From positions 1-7,308 of the forward strand of contig JAESUE010000092.1 in NCBI GenBank assembly GCA_016763235.1: a stretch of 7,308 nucleotides of DNA, written 5' to 3'. A program made the translations under genes and the position numbers. Position 1 is the stretch's first letter. Every line of letters starts with the position of its first letter. The notes under the pieces were generated by a model, which searched no databases, had not been told where the DNA came from, and saw only the letters and a list, made by a program, of their open reading frames with translations. The stretch is from Pseudomonadales bacterium. GTDB taxonomy: Bacteria; Pseudomonadota; Gammaproteobacteria; Pseudomonadales; UBA3067. Of the stretch, positions 1 through 5,527 are shown piece after piece.

Positions 1-56
1 ATAGCGTCCTTGTTGCCGTTCATTTTCCAATTTCCAATTACGAGCTTGGGCCGCAT
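1..56 (-). CDS. tpiA: Triosephosphate isomerase, N-terminal fragment (runs off left edge)
   Basis: Eighteen codons plus two bases of a gene that continues beyond position 1. The translation is MRPKLVIGNWKMNGNKDA, the hallmark first beta-strand of triosephosphate isomerase, which interconverts glyceraldehyde 3-phosphate and dihydroxyacetone phosphate in the cytosol. Asn9 and catalytic Lys11 of the GNWKMNG motif are present. The ATG at 56-54 is certain as the start because the in-frame codon directly upstream is a TAA stop. A plausible ribosome site, TAAGG, lies 8 nt upstream of the ATG. The gene follows glmM on the same strand after an 89-bp gap, as in Pseudomonas-type genomes, where secG usually comes next. 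Only the N-terminus is visible, so intactness of the rest cannot be judged. Confidence 0.93.
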   Translation of the reverse strand, partial: MRPKLVIGNWKMNGNKDA

Positions 57-94
57 TTACGATGCCTTACCTTAATACCTGAAGCAAGCGCGCG

Positions 95-123
95 ATTCTA
101 TCTCAAAAAAGCCGCAAAAAAAA
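95..123 (-). promoter_or_regulatory. Possible weak sigma70 promoter for tpiA behind A/T tracts
   Basis: On the minus strand, the -10-like hexamer TAGAAT (100-95) matches TATAAT at 5 of 6 positions. It sits 39 bp before the tpiA ATG and behind two T-runs (8 T at 123-116, 6 T at 110-105). At 17-bp spacing the -35 position would be only TTTTTT, which is poor. The better -35 match TTGCGG (117-112) is just 11 bp away, which is too close. The T-runs could also act as a U-tract, but no convincing stem precedes them. tpiA may simply be read through from glmM. Low confidence. Confidence 0.2.
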
Positions 124-145
124 GTATTATTCGCAATCAGCGTGA

Positions 146-1489
146 CTACCCCAACGCTTCCCGCACAACCTCGGCAACATCATGAGCGAGCTTTTCAACC
201 TGAGTATCATCTACCCCTTCTACCATCACGCGAACAACTGGCTCAGTACCAGACAGCCTAAGCAAAACCCGTCCATGACTCCCTAGCTCCCCCTCTGCAT
301 CGGCAACCGCCTTCTGCACGGTCAGATTTCCGAGTGGGTCACAGCGCTTCGACATTTTTACGTTAACCAAGCTCTGGGGGTATTTTTCCATCCCCCTAAG
401 CATATCGCGCAAACTAAAGTCCTGCCTACGCATTGCCGTAACCACTTGAAGAGCCGCAATGATCCCATCTCCAGTGGTGGTCTTATCCAAACAAATAATA
501 TGCCCGGATGACTCTCCACCCAGACGCCAACCAAATTTTTTCAAGGATTCCATTACATGGCGATCCCCTACTTTTGCGCGAGTAAACTCTACGCCAAGCT
601 CAGCCAAGGCCACCTCTAACCCAAGGTTAGACATCAATGTACCTACGACTCCTCCGCGAAACTTCTTCCCGTCGAGGCCCTCGCGAACAATCACATAGAG
701 CAACTCGTCACCATCAACCAATTGACCCGCATGATCCACCATGACCACTCGATCACCATCGCCATCAAACGCGATACCCAAGTCTGCACCATGTTCCAAC
801 ACTGCGCGCTGTAGGGCTTCTGGAGATGTGGACCCGCGCTCTTCATTAATATTAAACCCATTAGGTTCAACGCCCAACGAAATCACTTCTGCGCCCAATT
901 CATCAAAAACATCCGGTGCAATGTGATAAGTCGCGCCATGAGCACAATCTAGCACCACCTTTAAACCTTTTAAGCTCAAATTATATGGAACCGTGCTTTT
1001 GCAGAACTCAATATAACGCCCTCGAGCTCCTTCAATGCGCTTCACTTTACCTAAGTCATGAGAAGGCATCGTAGTCATTGGCTTGTCCAAATACGATTCA
1101 ATTTCTAGCTCCACTTCGTCAGGAAGCTTTGCACCAGTGCCACAAAAAAACTTTATGCCATTATCATGGTAGGGATTATGGGAAGCACTGATAACTATTC
1201 CCGCTTGAGCTTGAAATGTTCGCGTCAAATACGCAATGGCTGGCGTAGGCATAGGACCCAACAATCGAACATCTACACCCGCAGCCGACAAGCCGGCCTC
1301 AAGCGCTGACTCAAACATGTAACCAGAAATCCGCGTATCTTTTCCGATGAGAATCTTGGCATCACCCGGAGACTGCTTTGCAAACACCTTGCCTACCGCC
1401 CAGCCAAGCTGCATTACAAAATTTGGCGTGATTGGCTCAGTACCGACTAAACCTCTAATACCATCAGTTCCAAAATATTTTCTTGTCAT
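146..1489 (-). CDS. glmM: Phosphoglucosamine mutase
   Basis: Converts glucosamine 6-phosphate to glucosamine 1-phosphate in the cytosol, feeding UDP-GlcNAc for peptidoglycan and lipopolysaccharide. The 447-residue length is normal (E. coli 445). Four-domain alpha-D-phosphohexomutase signatures are in order: N-terminal FGTDGIRG (6-13); active-site loop SASHNP (101-106), with the phosphorylated serine expected at Ser103; metal-binding DGDGDR (242-247); sugar-binding loop GGESSGH (324-330); and the C-terminal phosphate-binding loop RLSGTEPVVRVMVEG (411-425). All catalytic positions are intact. The ATG at 1489 matches the family start MxRKYFGTDG and has AAAGG about 12 nt upstream. The gene begins 18 bp after the folP stop, so it is very likely co-transcribed with folP, the usual pairing in gammaproteobacteria. 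It ends in TAG. Glucose-specific mutases are excluded by the SASHNP and GGESSGH motifs and the folP neighbour. Confidence 0.97.
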   Translation of the reverse strand: MTRKYFGTDGIRGLVGTEPITPNFVMQLGWAVGKVFAKQSPGDAKILIGKDTRISGYMFESALEAGLSAAGVDVRLLGPMPTPAIAYLTRTFQAQAGIVISASHNPYHDNGIKFFCGTGAKLPDEVELEIESYLDKPMTTMPSHDLGKVKRIEGARGRYIEFCKSTVPYNLSLKGLKVVLDCAHGATYHIAPDVFDELGAEVISLGVEPNGFNINEERGSTSPEALQRAVLEHGADLGIAFDGDGDRVVMVDHAGQLVDGDELLYVIVREGLDGKKFRGGVVGTLMSNLGLEVALAELGVEFTRAKVGDRHVMESLKKFGWRLGGESSGHIICLDKTTTGDGIIAALQVVTAMRRQDFSLRDMLRGMEKYPQSLVNVKMSKRCDPLGNLTVQKAVADAEGELGSHGRVLLRLSGTEPVVRVMVEGVDDTQVEKLAHDVAEVVREALG

Positions 1490-1507
1490 TGAAACAAATA
1501 CCTTTAA

Positions 1508-2299
1508 TTACTGGCAGTGAAGGACACTCGTTGAAATCGCATCCGCCATTTTGACGGCATCTACCGTTGCGGCCACATCATGAGTTCGAATGATTTTGAC
1601 GCCCTTGGATGCCGCTAAAGCCGCAATAGCGAGACCACCATAAAGTCGCTCATCGACATTACGATTTATCACCGCACCAATCATAGATTTGCGAGATGCT
1701 CCCAATAAAACCGGCAAGCCCCTATCAACCAAGGTCTCAAGGTTTTTTAATAAGCATAGATTATCAGCGAGACTCTTACCAAAACCTATACCCGGATCCA
1801 GCAATATTTTATCGTGAGCGATACCCGCCTGACGGCACACTTCAACCCGCTCATCCAAAAAAGCTAAAACCTCTGTCACAACATTTCGGTAGGAGGGAGC
1901 CCCTTGCATTGTTTCAGGCCTACCTTGCATATGCATCAAGCAGACAGGAAGCCCTGTTTCCCGGGCCGCCCCAAGCGCTCCTTCACGAGCGAGCGATCTC
2001 ACATCATTAATCAAGCCAGCACCAACACGGCATGCTTCACGAATGACAAGCGGAGAGCTAGTATCTACAGAAATTAACACATCTATATTTCGAGCCAATG
2101 ACTCTATTACAGGAATTACCCGATTCAACTCCTGCTCAAGGCTTATGGGCTTTGCACCAGGACGAGTCGACTCTCCACCCACATCGATAATAGCCGCTCC
2201 TGCGCCAACCATTAATTCTGCGGCGCGCAGAGCATCGGAAGGGGACTGATAAAGCCCTCCGTCCGAGAATGAATCAGGAGTAATATTAAGAATGCCCAT
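1508..2299 (-). CDS. folP: Dihydropteroate synthase (start uncertain, may extend to about 2359)
   Basis: Joins p-aminobenzoate to 6-hydroxymethyl-dihydropterin diphosphate to make 7,8-dihydropteroate in folate synthesis; the target of sulfonamides. From the ATG at 2299 the protein is 263 residues: loop 1 NITPDSFSDGG (5-15), GESTRPG (42-48), SVDT (77-80), IND (97-99), LMHMQG (121-126), DPGIGFGK (168-175), SRKS (202-205) and RTHDV (238-242). All are the wild-type TIM-barrel pterin, pABA and phosphate sites. The family is usually about 280 residues. The missing N-terminal strand is encoded in frame upstream (CGSRVLDLSSPCVMG resembles the E. coli and Pseudomonas N-termini), but no ATG, GTG or TTG precedes it after the ftsH stop. 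An ATC at 2359-2357 would give 283 residues and an ATA at 2371-2369 would give 287. The ATG at 2299 has no visible Shine-Dalgarno sequence. The gene lies between ftsH and glmM on the same strand, probably in one transcript. Identity is certain; the start is not. Confidence 0.95.
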   Translation of the reverse strand: MGILNITPDSFSDGGLYQSPSDALRAAELMVGAGAAIIDVGGESTRPGAKPISLEQELNRVIPVIESLARNIDVLISVDTSSPLVIREACRVGAGLINDVRSLAREGALGAARETGLPVCLMHMQGRPETMQGAPSYRNVVTEVLAFLDERVEVCRQAGIAHDKILLDPGIGFGKSLADNLCLLKNLETLVDRGLPVLLGASRKSMIGAVINRNVDERLYGGLAIAALAASKGVKIIRTHDVAATVDAVKMADAISTSVLHCQ

Positions 2300-2313
2300 G
2301 ACACAGGGGCTAG

Positions 2314-2337
2314 ACAGGTCGAGAACCCTCGACCCGC
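2314..2337 (-). promoter_or_regulatory. Strong RNA hairpin upstream of the folP ATG
   Basis: On the folP mRNA strand the sequence GGTCGAG-GGTT-CTCGACC forms a perfect 7-bp stem with a 4-nt loop (2334-2317). The stem can extend outward by G-U, C-G and G-U pairs to 10 bp (2337-2314). It ends 14 nt before the ATG at 2299. No U-tract follows, so it is not a standard terminator. It lies over codons that match the conserved FolP N-terminus (GSRVLDLS), so it may be partly a coding coincidence. Alternatively it could control ribosome access to folP. The base pairing is seen directly; the function is inferred. Confidence 0.5.
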
Positions 2338-2383
2338 AATTGAACTTTAAACTAGCGATAACTTCTGGTATTAACCAAGAATC

Positions 2384-4342
2384 TTATGCGCCACCAGGCT
2401 TTGTAATGATGTCTGCACCATTCGAGCCCTCACTGGATACACTAGAAGAGGGAGCAGATTGAGAGCCCTCATCATTACCACCAGCTTCACCACTATCTGA
2501 ATCCCCATTAGCCCATCCCTTTGGCGGGCTTGGCGCTTTCCCACTCATAATTTCATCAATTTGAGCCGCATCAATTGTCTCGTATTGAATCAAAGCCTTT
2601 GCCATCATCTCAAGCTTATCCTTATTATCACTCAGGATCTTCTCGGCTCTTTGGTAGCATGTGTCGGAAATCGCCCTGACCTCTACATCTATTTCTTGGG
2701 CTGTTTGAGCAGATATATTCTTCGCTTGGTTCGTATTCTGGCCCATGAACCCCCCGCCTTCTTCTTCACTGTAAGCAAGCGGCCCCATTTTCTCAGACAA
2801 GCCCCACTTGGTAATCATGTTTCGCGCTAGCTCTGTTGCCCGCTGTATATCATTGGATGCTCCGGTAGTAACCCCGTCAAAACCCAGGGTCATTTCCTCA
2901 GCAATGCGACCTCCGTATAAACTACAAATCTGAGATTCAATGTGTCGCTTGCTCAAGCTATAACGGTCTTCGGTTGGCAGAAACATCGTCACACCAAGCG
3001 CTCGGCCACGAGGGATAATGCTCACCTTATATACTGGGTCATGCTCTGGAACTAAGCGGCCAACAATCGCGTGGCCCGCCTCATGGTAGGCAGTGTTGCT
3101 CTTTTCAAAATCAGACATCACCATGTTTTTACGCTCGGTTCCCATCATGATTTTGTCTTTCGCTTTATCAAACCACTCCATACTTACATGCCGCTGATTT
3201 GCTCTGGCGCTAAGCAAGGCAGCCTCATTCACCAAATTGGCAAGGTCTGCACCTGAAAAGCCGGGCGTCCCTCTCGCAATGATAGATGGATTAACGTCAT
3301 CCGCTATAGACACATTGCGCATGTGTACCTTCAAAATCTGCTCACGACCACGAATGTCTGGCAGGGAAACTGTAACTTGTCGATCGAAACGACCCGGCCG
3401 CAATAGTGCAGCATCAAGCACGTCAGGGCGGTTAGTTGCAGCAATAACAATCACCCCGTCATTCTCTTCAAAACCGTCCATTTCTACCAGCAGTTGGTTT
3501 AAAGTCTGCTCACGCTCATCATTACCGCCACCCATACTACCCCCGCGAGAACGGCCAACCGCGTCGATTTCATCAATAAATATAATGCAAGGACACTGCT
3601 TTTTTGCCTGCTCAAACATGTCTCTCACGCGAGAAGCGCCCACGCCCACAAACATTTCAACAAAGTCTGAACCAGAAATAGAGAAGAAGGGTACTTTGGC
3701 TTCTCCCGCGATCGCTTTGGCAAGCAGTGTTTTACCTGTTCCAGGCTGGCCGACCATAAGTACACCACGAGGAATTCTTCCGCCAAGCTTTTGAAATTTA
3801 CCCGGATCTCGTAAGAATTCAACGAGTTCAGCAACCTCTTCTTTTGCCTCATCAACCCCGGCAACATCGGCAAAGGTTGTTTTAATTTGATCTTCACTTA
3901 AAAGGCGTGCTTTGCTTTTCCCAAAGCCCATGGGGCCGCCACGACCGCCCCCCATGCCGCCTTGCATCTGACGCATAAAGAAAATGAAAATGGCGAGTAT
4001 TAATAATATTGGAAATGCAGCAACAAAAAGCTGCATCCACAAGCTTTGGCGCTCAGGCTCACGCCCCTCAATAACCACATTATGCTCTAGTAGATCACCC
4101 ATTAAACCAAGGTCTGGAATTGTCGGGATGATTACCTCGAATTTTTCTCCATTGGTGCGCTCACCACTGATGAGATGATCACCCACAATCGCTCTGCGAA
4201 CATTTCCTCTGTCCACTTCCTCAACAAATTGGGAATAATCCAACCTCAGCGCAGTCGGCTGTACATTAAAGTTGTTAAACACTGAAAAGAGTACGATGGC
4301 TATAATTAGCCATAAGATGAGATTTTTTGCCATGTCGTTCAA
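2384..4342 (-). CDS. ftsH: ATP-dependent zinc metalloprotease FtsH
   Basis: Membrane-anchored AAA+ protease that forms a hexamer in the inner membrane and degrades misassembled membrane proteins and short-lived regulators (in E. coli, sigma32 and LpxC). 652 residues, normal for the family. Layout: TM1 about 7-26, periplasmic domain about 27-100, TM2 about 103-123, Gly-rich linker (128-141), Walker A GQPGTGKT (198-205), pore motif FVG (231-233), Walker B IIFIDEID (253-260), second region of homology with arginines R315 and R318, zinc site HEAGH (420-424) with the third ligand Asp498 expected in GASND, and a Ser/Gly-rich disordered tail from about 605. The chosen start is TTG (4342-4340), with GGGAG 7 nt upstream. 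It gives MNDMAKNLILWL, like the longer E. coli start; the ATG three codons later is 16 nt from that site. Walker A has Gln199 where Pro is usual. Follows rlmE, precedes folP. Confidence 0.98.
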   Translation of the reverse strand: MNDMAKNLILWLIIAIVLFSVFNNFNVQPTALRLDYSQFVEEVDRGNVRRAIVGDHLISGERTNGEKFEVIIPTIPDLGLMGDLLEHNVVIEGREPERQSLWMQLFVAAFPILLILAIFIFFMRQMQGGMGGGRGGPMGFGKSKARLLSEDQIKTTFADVAGVDEAKEEVAELVEFLRDPGKFQKLGGRIPRGVLMVGQPGTGKTLLAKAIAGEAKVPFFSISGSDFVEMFVGVGASRVRDMFEQAKKQCPCIIFIDEIDAVGRSRGGSMGGGNDEREQTLNQLLVEMDGFEENDGVIVIAATNRPDVLDAALLRPGRFDRQVTVSLPDIRGREQILKVHMRNVSIADDVNPSIIARGTPGFSGADLANLVNEAALLSARANQRHVSMEWFDKAKDKIMMGTERKNMVMSDFEKSNTAYHEAGHAIVGRLVPEHDPVYKVSIIPRGRALGVTMFLPTEDRYSLSKRHIESQICSLYGGRIAEEMTLGFDGVTTGASNDIQRATELARNMITKWGLSEKMGPLAYSEEEGGGFMGQNTNQAKNISAQTAQEIDVEVRAISDTCYQRAEKILSDNKDKLEMMAKALIQYETIDAAQIDEIMSGKAPSPPKGWANGDSDSGEAGGNDEGSQSAPSSSVSSEGSNGADIITKPGGA

Positions 4343-4354
4343 GGACTTGCTCCC
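4340..4354 (-). promoter_or_regulatory. Ribosome binding site and TTG start of ftsH
   Basis: GGGAG (4354-4350) is followed by a 7-nt spacer and then TTG (4342-4340). The alternative ATG at 4333-4331 would be 16 nt from the same site, too far for efficient use. This spacing is the reason for preferring the TTG start. Confidence 0.7.
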
Positions 4355-4363
4355 TAATAAATC

Positions 4364-4392
4364 TTTATAGAATCAATGTTTATTCTTGTCTT
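4364..4392 (-). promoter_or_regulatory. Candidate sigma70 promoter P2 for ftsH
   Basis: Minus-strand AAGACA (4392-4387), a 17-bp spacer and TATAAA (4369-4364). The -35 matches TTGACA at 4 of 6 positions and the -10 matches TATAAT at 5 of 6, with optimal spacing. The predicted transcript start would fall just upstream of or at the GGGAG ribosome site (4354-4350), leaving a very short leader. This makes it less likely than the upstream candidate. Consensus match only. Confidence 0.35.
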
Positions 4393-4400
4393 ATCGTTAC

Positions 4401-4428
4401 ACTATAATGTATAGCGCTGAAAAGTAAA
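4401..4428 (-). promoter_or_regulatory. Candidate sigma70 promoter P1 for ftsH
   Basis: Minus-strand TTTACT (4428-4423), a 16-bp spacer and TATAGT (4406-4401). The -35 matches at 4 of 6 positions and the -10 at 5 of 6. It lies in the AT-rich 103-bp gap after rlmE and would give a leader of about 50 nt before the ftsH start. E. coli ftsH has heat-shock (sigma32) control, but I see no clear CTTGAAA / CCCCAT pair here. The gap suggests ftsH can be transcribed independently of rlmE. Confidence 0.45.
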
Positions 4429-4435
4429 ACGCTAT
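4411..4435 (-). repeat. Short inverted repeat in the rlmE-ftsH gap
   Basis: ATAGCG (4411-4416) and CGCTAT (4430-4435) are perfect 6-bp complements separated by 13 bp. The repeat overlaps the -35 and spacer of candidate promoter P1. On the transcribed minus strand no T-run follows it, so it is a poor terminator for rlmE. It could be an operator half-site pair or chance. The symmetry is seen; the function is unknown. Confidence 0.3.
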
Positions 4436-4445
4436 TTTTACCCTG

Positions 4446-5069
4446 TTATTGTCGCCTAAACCCTGTTGCTAGCAGGTACACTTCCCTGGAACGAGGCCGA
4501 GAAGCGCCGGGCTTTCTTGACTGCAACTTATTAAAACTTGATCGCACGCTGGCTCTATATGTATCAATACCTTCCCCTTGAAAGACTTTCACCAGAAAGC
4601 CTCCACCAGGTTTCAGTACGGTTACTGCAAAATCCAGCGCCAACTCAACGAGATACATTGAACGCGCCTGATCTTGAGATTTATTCCCGCTCATATTAGG
4701 CGCCATATCAGAAATAACAAAGTCTACCAAGCCATCCTGCGTGTGCTTCAACAGCTCGCTATAGACGGCATTCTCAGTAAAATCTCCTTGTACAAAGGTC
4801 ACCCCCGGCAGCGGATCCATCGGTAAAATATCAGACGCCACAAGAACCCCGTCTGAACCAAGGATTTCTGCGGTAATCTGCGACCACCCCCCTGGGGCTG
4901 AACCAAGATCAACAATCGTCATGCCTTTTTTGAAGATGCGGTCTTTTTTTTGGATTTCAAGTAATTTAAAGCAGGCGCGGGAGCGATAGCCTTTTTCTTT
5001 AGCGCGCTTCACATAGCTATCGTCAAAGTGCTCTTGCAACCATCTATTGCTACTCGAACTACGGGACAT
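4446..5069 (-). CDS. rlmE: 23S rRNA (uridine-2552-2'-O)-methyltransferase RlmE (FtsJ/RrmJ)
   Basis: Methylates the 2'-OH of U2552 in the A-loop of 23S rRNA, using S-adenosylmethionine, at a late step of 50S subunit assembly. 207 residues, against 209 in E. coli. Begins MSRSSSSNRWLQEHF and has the Rossmann SAM motif VDLGSAPGGWSQ (53-64). The K-D-K-E catalytic set is at K35, D121 (in SDMAPNMSG), K161 (in VKVFQGEG) and E196 (in SREVY). The start ATG at 5069-5067 has an excellent GGAGG 5 nt upstream; the TTG at 5081 that lengthens the frame overlaps that site and is rejected. It stands upstream of ftsH in the same order as in E. coli, where the pair is heat-inducible, and diverges from yhbY, another large-subunit assembly factor. 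Confidence 0.97.
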   Translation of the reverse strand: MSRSSSSNRWLQEHFDDSYVKRAKEKGYRSRACFKLLEIQKKDRIFKKGMTIVDLGSAPGGWSQITAEILGSDGVLVASDILPMDPLPGVTFVQGDFTENAVYSELLKHTQDGLVDFVISDMAPNMSGNKSQDQARSMYLVELALDFAVTVLKPGGGFLVKVFQGEGIDTYRASVRSSFNKLQSRKPGASRPRSREVYLLATGFRRQ

Positions 5070-5074
5070 AATTA

Positions 5075-5079
5075 CCTCC
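5075..5079 (-). promoter_or_regulatory. Shine-Dalgarno site of rlmE
   Basis: GGAGG on the minus strand (5079-5075), 5 nt before the ATG at 5069. It decides the start because the alternative TTG at 5081-5079 overlaps it. Confidence 0.8.
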
Positions 5080-5095
5080 AAATAACAGGTTTCAA

Positions 5096-5105
5096 CTATG
5101 CATAG
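5096..5105. repeat. 10-bp palindrome CTATGCATAG in the rlmE/yhbY divergent region
   Basis: Perfect palindrome lying 27 bp upstream of the rlmE ATG and 69 bp upstream of the yhbY ATG. It sits within the 105-bp region that must hold promoters for both divergent genes. It may be a small operator or a chance AT-rich palindrome; a single 10-bp copy is weak evidence. Confidence 0.25.
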
Positions 5106-5136
5106 GGATAAGCTGTGTTAGCGGCTCTACGTAAGG

Positions 5137-5142
5137 TAGAAT
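5137..5142 (+). promoter_or_regulatory. Possible -10 element for yhbY
   Basis: TAGAAT on the plus strand, 5 of 6 to TATAAT, is placed 32 bp before the yhbY ATG, a sensible leader length. No good -35 hexamer lies 16-18 bp upstream (TGTGTT/GTGTTA at 17/16 bp). The promoter for the opposite gene, rlmE, is not clear either. Confidence 0.25.
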
Positions 5143-5174
5143 ACACCCACTTTCAGTTTAACCGGATACCAAAG

Positions 5175-5492
5175 ATGAGTTTACTCAATAGTCAGAAGAA
5201 ACAATACAAAGCCATTGGCCACAAACTTAAACCCGTCGTCACTGTGGCTGAAAATGGGCTAAATAAAGGGGTGTTACATGAGCTGGAAAGAGCTCTAAGA
5301 GATCACGAACTAATTAAAATCAGAATAAATGTTGAAGATAGGGAAGATAAGAAGGTCCTTATTGGCAAAGTATGCGACTTAACATCTTCTATTCTAATTC
5401 AAGTCATTGGGAAAACCGCTCTCGTCTTTCGTGCGGCTGACAAGCCCAACCCCAAACTCTCCAATATTTTACGCAATCAAGGCGCCTTATAA
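5175..5492 (+). CDS. yhbY: YhbY, CRS1-YhbY (CRM) domain RNA-binding protein, ribosome assembly
   Basis: Small single-domain RNA-binding protein of the CRS1/YhbY family. It associates with pre-50S particles and is thought to help large-subunit maturation. 105 residues, against 97 in E. coli. Visible family features are HKLKPVVTVAENGLNKGVL (16-34) with the glycine-containing loop GLNKG (28-32), a basic/acidic helix HELERALRDHELIKIRI (35-51), EDRE (54-57) and the last strand QVIGKTALVFR (76-86). The start ATG at 5175 aligns with the family start. A GTG at 5115 extends the frame by 20 residues that look unlike the family and cover promoter-like sequence, so it is rejected. The ribosome site is weak (GGA 8 nt upstream). 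It is the only plus-strand gene, divergent from rlmE and convergent with greA, exactly as in E. coli. Confidence 0.95.
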   Translation: MSLLNSQKKQYKAIGHKLKPVVTVAENGLNKGVLHELERALRDHELIKIRINVEDREDKKVLIGKVCDLTSSILIQVIGKTALVFRAADKPNPKLSNILRNQGAL

Positions 5493-5527
5493 AAACCAGA
5501 AAGAGGGACGAGGGCTAATAGAGGTTT

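Noticed and set aside
1508..2299. Possible mobile sulfonamide-resistance (sul-type) gene, given a dihydropteroate synthase beside glmM, a pairing also seen with sul2
   Set aside because: Loop 1 is the normal NITPDSFSDGG, glmM is complete, the neighbours are the standard chromosomal order and no insertion sequence or recombinase is present.
3237..3794. Plus-strand open frame of 185 codons inside ftsH
   Set aside because: Fully antisense to the highly conserved AAA domain of ftsH. The translation is Ser/Pro/Arg-rich with no domain and no ribosome site, typical of a shadow of conserved coding sequence.
3625..3897. Alternative minus-strand frame of 90 codons within ftsH
   Set aside because: Lies in another frame over the Walker A region of ftsH, whose own frame is unmistakable.
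4411..4440. Plus-strand stem (ATAGCG/CGCTAT) followed by TTTTT, like a terminator
   Set aside because: It points antisense to rlmE with no plus-strand gene upstream to terminate, and the stem is only 6 bp with a 13-nt loop.
5115..5174. Longer yhbY start at GTG 5115
   Set aside because: The extra 20 residues do not resemble the family and cover a likely promoter; the ATG at 5175 aligns with the known N-terminus.
5479..5488. AAGGCGCCTT palindrome at the end of yhbY as part of a terminator for the convergent yhbY/greA pair
   Set aside because: It has no loop, lies in the last yhbY codons and is followed by A-rich rather than T-rich sequence on the yhbY strand. No convincing terminator was found in 5493-5527.
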